From Lates calcarifer (taxonomy: Eukaryota > Chordata > Actinopteri > Centropomidae), in NCBI RefSeq assembly GCF_001640805.2, contig NC_066844.1:16111543-16175542 (forward strand): a stretch of DNA of 64,000 nt. Direction: 5' to 3'. This document shows, one piece after another, positions 34,172 through 47,039 of this stretch; the stretch's first letter is position 1, and the number at the start of each line of letters is the position of its first letter. The notes beneath the pieces are model-generated. The model did not search any database and was not told the origin of the DNA. It was given only the letters and a program-made list of their open reading frames with translations. A program made the translations under genes and the position numbers.

Positions 34172-37100
34172 CCTCCAAAGAGTTTTATTAGAACAGTTAC
34201 ACCCCAACTTCCCTCCAACATTCCAAGTTGGAAGCTGGATGGGCGGTGCAATCCAGAGGTGTCCCCACTGAGCTGCAGTGTGTGTTGAAGTGTGTGTGTG
34301 TGTGTGAGTGTGTGTGTGTGTGTGTATGTCACTCTGCCACAAACATAGCAACTGTTCTGGGTAAACATATCCATATGGGCCACCAAGGAGCAATGTGACT
34401 GTAAGTGAGCTGAGGATACAGGAAAACATTAGGATCAGTGTGGTGTAACACACTGTTACATTTTACTAGTTAATTCTGGCTGATAGTAAGAGTGGATTTA
34501 AATTATTTTTTTTCCATCTTCCTGGGGTGGATAAAATTCAAATTTCAGCAAGGATAAAAAAAGACCCAGCCTTCTTGCTGTAGCCTGTTCTGTAATATTC
34601 TTGGAGAGCAATAAAAGGATGCATTATCCCAATAAATCTTACACATGGAGCGCTAAATTGGAGGATCTAAATTTGGCTGGAGATGCCATGTGATGTGATG
34701 AAGGTTAGACGCGAATGAGTCGGTGATGTAATCCCGTCTCGGGCTGGGGCGGTTTTCTCCAGGCGGTTCAAACGGGGTCAAGCCCCTCGTAAGTCAATGC
34801 GGGGTGCTGGTGGAGATATTTGCGATGATTAAACGCGCCTGTGTGAGCATTTCCAGTGTCAAGCAGATTATGTATGAGTGAAGGAGAGAGTGTGAAGTGC
34901 AATGTAAGGGGAAGTGACTGAAACTTGAGGATCCCTCCTGGACAGCAGCTCGGTAACAGAGGGGCGTGAACTTGACTCCTACCCTGGACTCACACCCCCA
35001 TACTCCCCCGTTCCCAACCCAAGTCCTTCCCCCATCTTCCCCCCTTCTTCTGCTTTTAGCTCAGGTTGCCACTTATTCTAATTAAACACTCTTCAATTAT
35101 TTTCCTGTCTCAAATTCTGTCAATATAGTGGATATGTAGGCTGTCGGGTTGCTTTGAGGTGATTACTCAAATATACACATCTTTGTGTATCCATATTTAT
35201 AGCAAGTTACGATATAACCATCAACATTTTCATTTTCACAAAGCTTACAAAAGGTTCAACCCCCCCGTCTGTTCCTTATCTCTTAAGTCTTTTACATATT
35301 TTTTCTACATCTCAACCTACCACCTACTTATCCACATCTCCAGTCTCCTCTTTCTCCTCTTCTATTCTGATTTTTTTCCCTCTCTCCCCTCTTCTTCTTC
35401 TTCTTCTTCTTCCCAGCGTGGACTGAGTCCAGGTGGCACGGGGCCACGTCTCAGCTCCTTAGGGTGCTGTCTCCTTCACTTCCATCTCCATCTCTCCATC
35501 GCCCCCAGAGCAGCTAACCTCAATCTTCCTGTCCTGTCTGGCACGTTGTAGCGTCGCAGGAGTTATGGGCTGAAAGCTACAACCGTCCAACGACAGCTCC
35601 ACGGACCGATTCCAGTGCGGAACTGTTCCTCCTCTAAAATATGTGTTTTAATTGCGGTTCTGCTTTTTCATCACAAAAAAGGTGAAGACTGGTTGGAAAG
35701 ACAGATGATGTGACACCTTAGTTATTCAGAGCTACAATACTGGAGCTACATGTTCTGTTGCTGCATACCCTTGGGTTAAAATTCTCTCTCTCTCTCCCTT
35801 ATGGATACTGTACAAATCAAATGTCCAACACTGTTTTGTAACCGTTTCTTGCTCTTAACTAAGCCACGTCTGTATCAGTATCAGTATCAGTATCAAACCA
35901 TTTCATGTCTTTTTTTTTTAATGCAGGAAAATGTATTGTTCCTAAATGAGATTAACAAGATCACAAAGTACAAACAACAGCACCCACACACAGCTTCACA
36001 CATATTAAAACATACCCAGCTACATCAAATAAAAAGATCATCTGAATTACAGTCCCTGCATTACCACAAGTGTTCTAGCTTCTCGAAGTTGGTGAGAGCT
36101 ATGTGAACCAATAAGAATATCTGGTATAAGAGATGCTGTAAATTGGCCCGTACTAATAGATGCAACAAAAGTGAGGAAGATGCCAATCAAGCTCAGTCTG
36201 TACACACCACTACAGTCTGAGAAGACATTTAACTAGGCAAATTAAGTGAAGAAACACCTGTGTGGATGCACCCTGGGCGTGCAGAGGCTTTAAAAACTAA
36301 ACTGTTACTTGCAGTCTACTTTTACACAGCGTGTCCTTTTATGGAAATGCACACACTAGCAGAGCCTTCCATTAACAACCGGTGTAAAGTAGAATCAGGA
36401 GTGCCGTGTTTTCCGTTCATGAATCGAAAGTAGAGGCCTGGAGAAAGCAGGTGAAACTCTTTATGGACCAGATGATCAGCGCATTTATGGATTGAAGGAT
36501 TACAAGTTCTTTGGTCACATGTGGATAACAGCTGCCCCCAGCTTTAGCTCATCACTCCCTAACCATTTTAAAGGTTGATGCAATGATTGGGGAGTGACCA
36601 CCCTTGTGAATCTGTCTCTATTTTATCAGACAAAGGCAACAACATCAGATTCAGTAAAAAAAAAAAAAAGAAAAAAAGAAAAACACCCCCCCCCCCCCCA
36701 AAAATCATCTCTCTTAAACAGAGCAAGCACAAGGTATACAAAAACTATAGTTAATGTTTGGGTATGGACAGAATTTCTTTCACTGCAGCTTCTAGCCTTT
36801 ATCTAGCATTTATCTCTTGTGTTTCATACTCTTAATTCTCTCAAGTTGTTGCTTCTTCCTTTCTCACACTCATCTTTTTTTTTTTTAAGTCCACTCCCTT
36901 TCCCCTCCTTCCTTGTGCCTTTCTTTCTTTCTCTCTCTTAAACCACTTCAGGCCCCAGTGCTCAGGAGGTCGCACAGCTGCAGGGGCCCATACCCAGGAA
37001 CTGGCCCCTCTCATCCCTCCTCTCCTCTCCCATAGTTGTCTGTCTCTCCCCCGATACTCATCCACACCAAGACAAAACCATAAAGTCTGCTATGGTATGA

Positions 37101-40100
37101 TTTTCATTGGCAGAAGGACTTGAGAATTGTGTAAATGAGAACTTTCTCATCAGTGATGCACAATCACTGTATTGAGAATTGTCAGTTTTTCAATAAGCTA
37201 TTTGGTAGCAGTGTTTAAGAAAAAGGTTGAAACTACTTGTTGTTCTTTTCTCCTCTGTCCTCTTCTCCTCTGCAGATCTGCTGTGCAGGTGAGGGTGTGA
37301 TTTGCCAGCTGAGCTCACCTTTGTGGAATCTTTCAAGAATGTGACTTTGGGTAAACTTGTCCTGCCCTCCTGGCCATCTATTCACCTATCCATGTGTCTA
37401 TCAATCCATCCATCTAGCCATCCAAGCCCCACTCCCCGCCCCTCCCTCCCTACACACACCCCACCCCCACCCCCACCCCCTCCCTCTTTCCCAAAGCAGC
37501 ATATAATCCCCTGCACCTGCAAAAGCTCCGCACACTGCAGCCTGCCAAGAGTAGAGCGTGTGACCTTGCCTCCACGACCACAGAGTCTGGGAGAAAGGGA
37601 GAGAAATGTCGAGAGGGAAAGAGAGAGAGAGGGTTGTCGATAGAGGAGGATGATGAAAGAGCAAGAAAAAGGGAGAAAGAGGGAGGGAGACAAAGAGAGG
37701 GGGAGAGGAGATTGTAGTTAGTGGAGATATCAGACACATTGAAAACACATTGTGAACCTTGGTCTGGTCTGGGGTCCAGGCCCACGGCTGGGAACCGGCT
37801 TGTCCGGCTATTTTTGTGTTGCCTTTTCTCCCCAGTGATGTCATGCTACTTGTTTCCCAAGAACTGGGACGGGACAAGAGGGAGGCAAGAGAATATGCTG
37901 CAGCGCTCCCGCTCTCATGCTAAATCTTTTACACATTTGGATCCGAATGGCATCATTTTCAAGTGGGTCGGCAACAATCGAAGTCCATCCATTTCTTTAT
38001 GTAAATTTATTGATGTACTGAAACAAACAAATTAAGCGTAAAGTTGGTCATGTTTGCTATGTGCAGCAACTCCCTGGAAACATCAAAACCAACAATGAAC
38101 TGATCTTACTGACAAGTACTATCTGAAGCCAAAGATCTGATATATCTGATTCATCTCTGCCACAGAACTCCATTGTTGTCTAAAACCTTTTAAAAACATA
38201 AGTGAGTATCAATTTCAGTGACTCACACTGTTGCACTGGATGACATATTCCTTCATTATGACGAACATACAGTAAGTGTTTATTTTGAGTGAATTCCACA
38301 CACTGTTCTGCTGCCATAAATACTCACTAATGCACCAAAAGTGTATCGATCCACAGCTGAAAATAGTGCCCAACAAATGCACAATTTAATCATTTTTGAG
38401 TAATGTTTGCTAAAAGTTACGAATGACCAGCTGTTATCAATAAATCTCTTAAAGTCTTTTCAAAAAACAAAACCTACACATTTTTGAGCTGATGAATGGG
38501 CTTGGGGCAGATTGCCACACACAGGGTAGTCTGTCTTTTAATACTCAAAAGGAATTAATGCTCTTAACACATTAATATTAATACTCAGAAGGCAGATGGA
38601 CTTAGGACAGCACATTGTTGGTTTGGTCCTTTTAGTGATGTTCACTGACAATAAGAAAAACATCGGTTGAATAAGTTGAAGTAGTTGCACTGACATCTGC
38701 AAACCCCCCCCCCCCCCAGAGGTTAATTGGGCAAACAATGATGGCTATGTATTATGTTTTATTGTGCTGACATTGCACCATGTAGTACCTTATGCCATAA
38801 ATATGTAGTAATCTGATGTTTGACAGTTCAGTTTGAGTTTACTTTAGTCCAAAGTACTTCCAATACAATAACTATAGAGTTTGGAAAATTAACTTCTTCA
38901 TATATTGACCAAAAGCCTGCGTAGTTTTACAGGCCCTACATGTCTAAACTAAACTAACTGCACAGCATTTTGTTAAATGTAATATTATATGAAAGTTAAA
39001 CAGTACAAATGTAGTGATTTGTGTGTCTGAAACCTCTCAGATCACAGGACGTCTTGCCAAAATGCAACTGGCTACTGAGTGAAACCACCTGATGTTTTTG
39101 TTTTGAGAATGAACTCAGGATGGGGAAGGCAGACTGTCCCCCCCCCCCCGACTAGTTTTCAGTAAAGCAGTGAAGGTTAGTCTTTGTACAAAATGCACAA
39201 GGACAGCTGGGCTGCCTCGGGCACCGCAAGGTATGATTACTTCTCAGGGAGAGCAATTGAGCAACAGCATGGAGCGATTACTAATATTTTCTTTGTCCAT
39301 CTCACCCCACCCCCAGCAAGTTTAATCTGTAGCATGTTATCTCATTCTCCCCCCTATCGCACACACATGTGGACACCACAAGAGCCATGTGTGCGTGCAT
39401 GTGCATGCAAACGCAAACAAGTAAACACAGAGAAAAAGACAGAAGAAAGAAGGAGCGTTGGACAGTGTGTACGAGCTCAGGATGTGTCATGTGTATTCCA
39501 TTAGAGGGCAGATTAAAAAGGAGATTTTGTTTTCCACATCAAAGGCCTCGCACTGGGGGATTCCTCTCTGTCTCTCTCCCTCTCCGACTCTCTCCCTCCC
39601 TTTTCCTCTCGGTTTCATGAATAAATAATAAGGGAGTAAACCTGGGAAAACAAACTTTTTGACCTGCGAACCCTAATGTCAGGGTCAGACTTTGCACCTG
39701 GACGACTTCCCACAGGAAAGAGGTGGTGGGTCTGTGTGCGTGTGTCAGTACGTCACGTATGTGTTTGTATTTTTGAGGCCGGAGGAGGCTGGATTTGATA
39801 GTGCAGGTCATCAATTTAATTGGAGTTCCCATCATGCCTGCGAAGCAGAATTCCCTAAATGTTCTGTGGCTCTTTCTTGGTGTTTAATCATAACCTAAAA
39901 ATGTTACACCCTCCTGTTTTGCTCATGTTGTTTTTGAGGTCAGAACAGATGGGGTAAACTGCACAGTTGACAACCACAATATTGTGAAATTAACGTGTGA
40001 AAAAAGAATGAGAATTATCCAGATGGATATTGGTGTCTGGTGTGAAAAGGCATTAAATCTCTACGCAGTGACCGATGCGCCAAATTCTTTCATATCCCGT

Positions 40101-41452
40101 GACTTGCTCGATTAATTTGCTAAATTCCCTGACTTCTCGTGCCTGGAACAAACCTGTCCATGATATCCTAAAATTCATCGACCAGTTGAACTTAATGCAC
40201 TCTACGAAGGGATATGTCCGCTGACTCCTCTTCCAACAGGCCTACAGCAGTTGGGCGGTTGGTTTTCTCTCTTTTCCTCTTTCGGTTTCTCTCACTGACA
40301 GCTGCGCTGGCTCGGTGTGAAATAAAAAGAAAAAAGGCCATAACGCAGCACATTACTATCCCGCAGAGCAGGTGGGAGATCATGCCACACACATTCACTC
40401 TCTCAGATTCCTTCACTCTGGCATTTTTTAAAAACTAACTCATATTATTCTTGTTTATGAAAGCCTCTGAAGATCTTGGTGGTCACTCTGAAGGAATGGC
40501 AGTAAAAAATCTGTTTGGTTGCAAGTAGCTGCTTTTTTCTTTTCTTCTCTCAGTTAGTCTCTGCCATTGTAATTTTTTATTCAGAGAGCCATGTTAATAT
40601 TGGAGGAGAGGAGAGGAGAGGAGAGGAGAGGAGAGGAGAGAGAGAGGTCCAGATTCCAGCAGTTCAACCCTCCGCCAACGGTTGTGTCCAGATGGCCTGG
40701 AGAGAGAAGGCCTTTTGACTGAGGGACAAAGAGACACTTGTGAACGACAAAATCTAACTCTCGCAAATGCACAGACACGCACATACATATATACACACAC
40801 CAACACACACACACACGCACACAGCTGTGCCGCGTATTGTTCCGTCTTAGCTCGGCCCTTAGCTCCCAACACTGATGGAATGTTTGACTGTCCGCCTCTC
40901 GCGCCCCTTGAGACATGATGTCACTCCAACGAAACGCCGTCTTTTCAAAAAGAAACAGCTTTTTATGTGTTCAGGGCAACACAATGGAACGACAGAGGGG
41001 GGCAAGGAGAGTGGAGAGGCATGGGAGAAAAAGACATTAAGAACGAGGGCACGAGAGAGAGATGGAAAAAAAAAAAGGACTGGATATGCTTGAAACTCAT
41101 GATAAACTGAAGGCTGGTTTGATGGTAGTCGTGACAACACATTAAAACGGGGCGTAAAGTCCCATTTTCGCCTGCCACAATGATACAGGGGAATGCAGAG
41201 GTTGAACTGGCTGTGAATGTGTCAGAGCATAAGCACACTATTATAACTTTACTGCAGATTTACCACTGAGTGTAATTACTGTAAATGATGGTACTGGCGA
41301 ATGGTGGAAAGTGGAGGGATGAGGAAGGAATAAAATACATGGATGATAAAGACAGAGACAGAATAAAATGAGTGGGACAAACATTTATGGAAAGACCTGA
41401 TACATACCTTTAAATATTCCCAAAGTGGAAACTGTACCAGTGAGAACGGGAT
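22439..41452 (-). CDS. slc25a26: slc25a26, mitochondrial S-adenosylmethionine carrier (3' part, 5 exons)
   Basis: Inner-membrane carrier of the SLC25 family. It brings S-adenosylmethionine into the matrix in exchange for S-adenosylhomocysteine, feeding methylation of mitochondrial RNA and proteins and coenzyme Q and lipoate synthesis. Seen on the minus strand in coding order: 41452-41408, 37586-37517, 33680-33616, 30381-30308 and 22535-22439. Borders are AG/GT and phases fit (0-0, 0-1, 1-0, 0-2, 2-stop). They encode 116 residues from IPFSLVQFPLW to KVRRTLL, the same length as the end of the human 274-residue protein from its IPFSLVQ. The third carrier signature PLDVVKTRI is present. The first two carrier repeats (about 158 residues) are not found up to 64000. 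The gene converges on lrig1, as in human. Confidence 0.95.
22605..22860 (-). repeat. dispersed teleost repeat A, copy 1
   Basis: Diverged copy with gatgattaatcgccaac and tttggactgctggtcgggcagagcaagacat-like blocks, the same blocks as at 32040-32372 and 61735-62275. The family end normally reads agggctgcaactaacgatta. Orientation is tentative. Confidence 0.4.
24985..25200 (-). repeat. dispersed teleost repeat B, copy 1
   Basis: Blocks tacagacattcatgctccc, ctttggtgatccc, gaaatatctcaacataat and ggatggattgg are those of a very common acanthomorph repeat. A second copy in the opposite direction lies at 56198-56425. Confidence 0.5.
27666..27760. repeat. (CA)n microsatellite, interrupted
   Basis: About 95 nt of CA with a few interruptions. 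Confidence 0.97.
29780..30220. promoter_or_regulatory. candidate conserved non-coding element near slc25a26 exon 30308-30381
   Basis: Non-repetitive sequence of balanced composition with several homeodomain-like motifs (ctaactaaatg, ccattaga, cttaatcaatagg). It ends just below the exon. The suggestion of an enhancer is inference. Confidence 0.25.
30308..30381 (-). CDS. slc25a26: slc25a26 exon: matrix loop of third repeat
   Basis: 74 nt, acceptor ctctgtag, donor GTGAGC, phase 0 to 2. It reads AGSTTASGNIPVVLYDVWKS then RGLTG; human has AGSSTADGNVLSVLHGVWRS then QGLAG. The polypyrimidine tract of the acceptor is itself a (CT)n microsatellite (30386-30412). Confidence 0.95.
30386..30412. repeat. 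(GA)n microsatellite serving as acceptor pyrimidine tract
   Basis: On the minus strand this is (CT)n ending directly at the tgtag acceptor of the slc25a26 exon at 30381. Confidence 0.9.
31482..31684. repeat. inverted repeat around a GC-rich core
   Basis: The 20 nt at 31482-31501 and 31664-31683 are reverse complements with one mismatch (core TACTGTACAACAC). They flank 162 nt of very GC-rich sequence with further small hairpins such as gcagcggcggtg against caccgctgc. No target-site duplication was recognised. Confidence 0.6.
32040..32372 (+). repeat. dispersed teleost repeat A, copy 2
   Basis: Near complete: begins aaatgattagccaaataat, contains cagcttctcaaatgtgac, catatctttgggttctgga and gatcagacaaaacaaaaca, and ends aatagttggctgcagcccta, the typical family end. 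Confidence 0.6.
33002..33038. repeat. (CA)n microsatellite
   Basis: About 18 CA units. Confidence 0.97.
33557..33586. repeat. (GT)n microsatellite beside slc25a26 exon
   Basis: About 15 units. On the minus strand it is a (CA)n run 30-59 nt downstream of the donor of the exon 33616-33680. Confidence 0.95.
33616..33680 (-). CDS. slc25a26: slc25a26 exon: third carrier signature
   Basis: 65 nt, acceptor ttttgtag, donor GTATAC (weak), phase 1 to 0. It reads AVAAFVTTPLDVVKTRIMLAK, with the PxDxxK signature at the end of helix 5. Thirty bases past the donor, on the minus strand, starts a (CA)n run. Confidence 0.96.
34123..34325. repeat. inverted pair of (CA)n and (GT)n microsatellites
   Basis: (CA)23 at 34123-34168 and a (GT)-rich run of similar length at 34279-34325, about 110 nt apart. 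In the transcript they could pair as a long hairpin. Confidence 0.9.
34690..34960. promoter_or_regulatory. candidate conserved non-coding element
   Basis: CpG-containing, non-repetitive sequence (gacgcgaatgagtcgg, gattaaacgcgcc) in a repeat-rich intron. Evidence is composition only. Confidence 0.2.
37517..37586 (-). CDS. slc25a26: slc25a26 exon: SWRQGHTLYSWQAAVCGAFA
   Basis: 70 nt, acceptor tctcccag, donor GTGCAG (weak), phase 0 to 1. It matches human [20 protein letters not shown] and forms the start of the third carrier repeat. Confidence 0.95.
37587..41407 (-). other. slc25a26 intron
   Basis: It has C runs at about 38705-38717 and 39139-39148, and a GAGAG tandem array at 40603-40643. No coding region recognised. 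Confidence 0.6.
40603..40643. repeat. (GGAGA)n tandem repeat
   Basis: Eight or so pentamer units ending in (GA)n. A similar array is at about 50939-50970. Confidence 0.9.
41408..41452 (-). CDS. slc25a26: slc25a26 exon: IPFSLVQFPLWEYLK
   Basis: 45 nt, acceptor ttttttcag, donor GTATGT, phase 0 to 0. The 15 residues match human IPFSLVQFPLWESLK. This is the most 5' slc25a26 exon I can find in the window. Confidence 0.95.
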
Positions 41453-41864
41453 CTGAAAAAAACACAGCAGAAACAAACTTTTAATCGCCAGGATTATGTC
41501 AGCTTCTAGTTTCTGATTTTCTGGAGGTTCGAGTTTCATCTTTAACCTCCAATCTCCTGCACTTGTCATTCCTGCCACCTTTCTCTGTCTCCTCTCACTC
41601 GTCTGACTGCTCCCTTGTTCCTTCTCACTGCTGATGATTAATGAATGAGACGGGCTGTGGTCTGGCAGTCCTGAATGGATAGACGGATGGATGGATGGAT
41701 AGAGCAAACGTGGAACGAGGAATAGAGGGATGGAGGGAGGATCTAGAGTGATGGTTGGAGTGTGAGTGTTGCCTCTGGAAACACTAAATCGCCTCAGGCA
41801 GGAAGTTACAGCGGGAGGAAATCAATGGCAGTGCCAAGGCAAGGGGCAAATGACACACAGTCAG

Positions 41865-41876
41865 ACCACACACACA

Positions 41877-41936
<60 letters not shown>
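41865..41936. repeat. (CA)n microsatellite, long
   Basis: About 35 units with one interruption; one of the longest CA runs in the window. Confidence 0.97.
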
Positions 41937-41941
<5 letters not shown>

Positions 41942-44900
41942 AGCAGCATGCAGACACATGCACAGGAATGGGCATACTTTATATAAACAGACACATACAG
42001 AGAGACACGCAAAAACACAAATTCAGACTCAACACAGACACGTATATTCTCATATTCACAGAGACACATTGCAGACACACACACACGTGTTTCCTGTCAT
42101 CTTACACTGCGGGAATGGCAGGGCAGGACAGGAAGGAAGAGAGGGAACAAAAACAAAACCAAAGAGAGAAATAAATAAAGTGACACTGAGTTGCGTCGTC
42201 AGTCTTTGATCACAGCAACAACAGGATCATTCATCCATCTGTGCCGCCTCCGCCAGCGTGCTCCATCAGACTACGTTAGCACATTGGTAAAAACTGGATT
42301 GATCCAACTCTGAGTCAGACAGAGCACAAAGACAATACGTGAACTGTGTTTATGCCACTTAATGAGCTTATTAAGTACTTAGTCCAAATGAACTGACCTC
42401 ATATAAACACTCAATCTGTGGTAGATTAAGTTAAAGGGTATCTGCTGCATCTGCTCTCTGAGAGCTGAATATAAAACTTTTTAAGATCTTTGTAATGACT
42501 GAGTTTTATTAACGGCCATTTAAAAACAAAAGTAAAGACATAAAGCTGTCAAAACGAATGTAAATTCAACTGAGCGGCGCAGATTAAATTTCTGAAAAGA
42601 ACTGGTAAAAGACCAATTGTATTAAAACGGAATATAGCAAATAAGAAACATGTTATTTTATTACTAAACCTAATGTACAGTAAGAAAAAAAAGTCAGTTT
42701 GTGAAAAACATAATACCTTCTGCAACTATTTAGGTGGCCTGACATGTACTATAGTACAAATGTGGATACTGTAAACCTTGACAGATGATTAGTACACCAC
42801 CACACTTATTGTTAATTCACCTGTCAAGCTTTCCCTTTTAACAAACAACGTAGCTCGCAATAACGATGGCAGATTTACTACTTGAAATTCACAGTAAGTT
42901 CTGAAACAAGAGGCCTTTAGTTTCACTCAGAAGTAAACAAAAGCAGGTTTTGCATTTGTTGCTGATAAAACCTTGCGAGTTGGCTAAAAATGAGGAATAA
43001 TCGATGTGAAATTTCAAATTAACTTCATTTAATCTAAGTTTAGAAGTGTGAACCTCCCCAAACCAAATAAGAGCAGGACAGAGCTTCACAGTCGAATATA
43101 GCTACTTCTTTGCTCACACAGTGGATGTATCAGTTATGAACAGTACTGGCACAGTATCGGTGGCCATGCAATATAGCAGTACTGAAGTTACTCCGGCATG
43201 ATAACATTTGCAGCTTATGTTAGAGCTAATAATCTCACAAATACTGCATAATATGTAAGAGATAATACCTGACAAGTTGTACGTTCCATGATTGTAACGG
43301 ATAATGCACACATTAGGTGATTTACCACGGCTGTGATCTGCAACGCATATAGGCCCTGTGTTTCAGTCCTTTTTACACATCCTACTGTTAGTTGATTTGG
43401 ACTTCCAGATTCATACAAATATGATCCTTTTTTTCGTTTGAGTTGTTGTTGGTGGTTACACAAATAACCCTAGCTAGAGTTTCCTTACTGGTGCATTAAT
43501 TTAGAATGGCAAACTAAATTGTGACCATGGTATAAAGAAATACTTACTTTATTTTTTGGATATAATTTTTTGGATTATAAATCATACGTATTGCCCAGTC
43601 ACACACTTGGCTGTTGCTTGTTAAAGCAGACCTGGCACGCAAAGCTAACAGAAATGTTCCAGTGGAAACTCTTCATGCCCATCTGGTTTATCCAGACAGA
43701 CAGAAGCAAATTCTCTCAGTCCTCCCGGGATGATTGAAAAACTTCATTTGACAGACTGTAGGTCTGCCAGCCCGCTGGAAGTGGGGTGTCATACGATGAA
43801 GAGTGAGCACACCTCTGTTTTTTTTTTGTGGTGAGATGAGAAGTAGTGAGCTTTCAGAAAGAATAAAAGTGCACCTGCCTTTTATTACCAGTCCAATGAG
43901 CCCTGCTTTCCAGGTCAGAGACAAAGAGAGTGAAAGAAAGAAAGAGAGAGAGAGAGAGAGAGAAAAGCACCTATTTCTAAATGTGATCAGGACATATTAC
44001 AGCCTACTGGTATGAGTGAAAGAAAATTGAAAGTGAAAGAAAGTAAACGTATGTCCCAACTCATTTCATATTTATACTTGGGAACTTTTGGACAACCTGT
44101 GTAAACTTGTTCACATAATTTTAAAGTGACAGCACAGTTGTTCAAGTAATCTAATCTCAAATGCAGTACAGTTAATTAAATCTGAAAATTGAACCTGAAA
44201 GACACATGTGCACATGGAATTGTTAACAGCTGAAAAAATACAACAAATACAAGTTATCATTTTTCTCATTATTGTGTAATTTTAATCACCATGGTATTGA
44301 CTTTTTAAAGTGAACATTCCTTAACATTTTCAAGTAATGTTTCACAATATTTATGTTTTATTATTACTCATTATCATCATATCAGCTTGAAATGAAGCTG
44401 ATAGGAATAGCTAAAGGAAAAAGTTATAGAAGTTCTAAAAGTTAAAGTTACAAAACTTCAAAATAAAATAATAATCATAATATTCATTTAATGTGCAGAA
44501 AGTGACTGGAGGACTTTTTGATGCATTGCAATGAGTGTAGCAAGAGAGAGAAAGACTGATGGGTTCTGCAGAGGATCTGGAAAGACTGATCCATCAGTGA
44601 TTTATGACTTGGTTTGACACCCCTAGCACGCTGTGCCTGCGGTGTGTGTGTGTGTGTGTGTGTGTGTGCATGTGTTGCCCAGCAGAGATTGAATGTCTGA
44701 AAACCAGATGTGGTCTGATTAAAATTGATAAGCCATTTATAGTTAAAGGAGAGTTGAGGGCACACACACACTTGAAACATGCATGAACCTGACTCTAAGT
44801 GGCATATAGCCGGATCCAGGTGTGTGTGTGTTTGTTTATTTGACTTATGAAATCAAATACACATGGTGGAGGATATCAGGGCTAATCACTGCAGTGTGTT

Positions 44901-46274
44901 TTTGTTTCCAGGTTCTGAAATGTTTTCTTCTCATCTTGCATCAACAAGCTCTAACTTACCAATGTAATACATAACCTGATGCTGGTGTAGTGATGGAAGG
45001 AGATGAGAGACATAATAAATCTCTCAGCTGAATGAGAAATGAAGAGAGACAGAGAGAGAGAGAGAGAGAGGAGGTGAAGAGGGGGGGATTGGACATGTAA
45101 TCCATCTCTCCCTCCTTCTCCTTCCCCTCTCTTAGATCAGAACACTATCACACTATGAACATCCCAATCCCAAAAAGTAACCTTAAGTCTATTCATTTTC
45201 TATTTTACCGAGCAATGAGTGCAATTTGTTACTCTCTGTGGAATTAATTTTCCACCACAACAGCAATCCCTGTGCCACTGCTCTGACTTGCAATAAAAAC
45301 ACGAGCACGATTTCTCAAAACAGCCCAGGGTGGTGAACAGGTTTTTTTTTTTCTTGCTTTTGTTTGTGAGGTGGGGGGTAATCTTGGAGACAGACATGTG
45401 CATCACCTTCGCCCCTGATAGACACATTGTCAGTCATATGCTTCCTGTCCGAGTGGTTCTGAGTGAAGAGAGAGCATTTGAACCACATGTGTTTCCAAAG
45501 TAATATGAAATACACACCCCCACCACCACCCATTCAAGGTTCATTACTCTATGACATCATGAGAAGGAGTTCTGGGCAAGCTATAGCTTTCAGACACGCT
45601 CTTATTTTGAAGTTCAGTCCACCATTCATTGGAAAGCTGTATGCTTTCCATAAATTTAGAGTACTGTAGAAGAAGAAGAGGGCAAAGAATCCCACACACT
45701 CCCACACACAACAGACCGGTACCGCAAAGTAATTTTATAGGCAGCCATTTTAACGTCACTATAATCGGCTGACGTACAAAGATTCAGTATCAGGCAATGG
45801 GAACTCAAATGATAAATATTTGCTCAATTCCTCAGGCAAAGCAGCTAATCTCTCCACAATATCAGAGATCTGAAAATACAGTTCTTAAGGAATTATGTGT
45901 GACAGATATTATTCAATAAGATTATTGTGCAAGTGCCTCAAGGTGAAGTATTGGGTAATGTGTTTTTCACACTGATTTTGGGCAGCTGTCCCCCACATTC
46001 CTACTGGAAAAAATATTGAAAAATAACTGTCTTGCACAACTGTGACAGATACAATGAAACACACACGATGACTATCCCTCTACCTCGAGTTTTATCTTAT
46101 TTTAATAATATTTTATCTTAATTGTCAAAGTTTAAGCCTCTCAGTGGACGCACAGGGAAAGCCGAAACTGTCCATGAGCAACTTCGACTTAGCCCATTTC
46201 ATCACAATAGACACAAAATCTTTTACTATTGTGGATAAACCTGGTTTTCATAAACTGTTGTTTTAATTTTGAAT

Positions 46275-46395
46275 GAAAGTCCAGTTTGGATATGATACGG
46301 TTGATTAGATTTTTTTATTGACTACAGATGAAATCATCTCAGATGTTTGTGATGTGACTTTTTTGATTAGTTGTTGCAACCTGTAGCTCTAATAT
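46275..46395 (+). repeat. dispersed repeat A fragment
   Basis: It ends gattagttgttgcaacctgtagctcta, the family terminus; only the end part is recognisable. Confidence 0.35.
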
Positions 46396-46734
46396 AAAGA
46401 TACTGGATGTGAATTTTACGCCTGACAAAAGGTCTATGACTGAAACAATGTATTTTCATCTAACAGGAATTTGCCACTTTCTTCGTCATGATTCCAGATT
46501 TAATGCATCTCTCTACCAGCTACGGATTCAATTGGGAGTTATTATTTTTGTGTTACAATGGGCCAAAGTATGTTATGGTTTTAAAATATAAGGACTGGAT
46601 AGATTTTTTTAAATTATAGATACAGAATGCTTTACAGTAACACATTTTAAAGTGTTTTGTGACATAATTTGTACAACGCTGAGGCACAGTATGTTTCAAA
46701 AAATTTGTCAGTTGGTGTCAACCATCACTGAGCT

Positions 46735-47015
46735 TTCATCACTGAGCAAGCTTTGTACTAGAGCTGAAACAATGAGTTGAAGTTTACTGACCACAGCCTC
46801 AGTTTCAGTTCAAAATGTGAATGCTTTCTGGTTTTCTTAGTCTTCCATAGTAAACTGAAAATCTTTTGGCCTTCATCTTGGATTCCAAGAAACTGTGATA
46901 GATATTCGTCAATATCTTTTGACTTTTGTTAGACCATTGATTTATCAGTTAATTAAGAAAATAAATATCAGTTTAGTAAATAATGAAAATGATTGTTAGA
47001 TGCAGCCCCACATTG
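46735..47015 (-). repeat. dispersed repeat A, diverged copy
   Basis: Starts with ctagagctgaaacaatgag and closes with tgattgttagatgcagcccc; inner blocks (cttcatcttggattccaag, ttatcagttaattaagaa) resemble other copies. Direction is tentative. Confidence 0.4.
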
Positions 47016-47039
47016 TGCTTTGAAACTGTTACCCTGTGA

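Larger units (their letters stand above)
33681..37516 (-). other. slc25a26 intron
   Basis: It holds an inverted pair of microsatellites, (CA)n at 34123-34168 and (GT)n at 34279-34325, a complex stretch at about 34690-34960, (TTC)n near 35391-35413, four TATCAG units at about 35873-35896, and A/C runs at about 36657-36700. Confidence 0.55.

Noticed and set aside
43688..43924. Minus-strand frame beginning MSLTWKAGLIGLVIKG
   Set aside because: Briefly considered as a carrier exon because it looks hydrophobic; it does not match any SLC25A26 segment and lacks carrier motifs.
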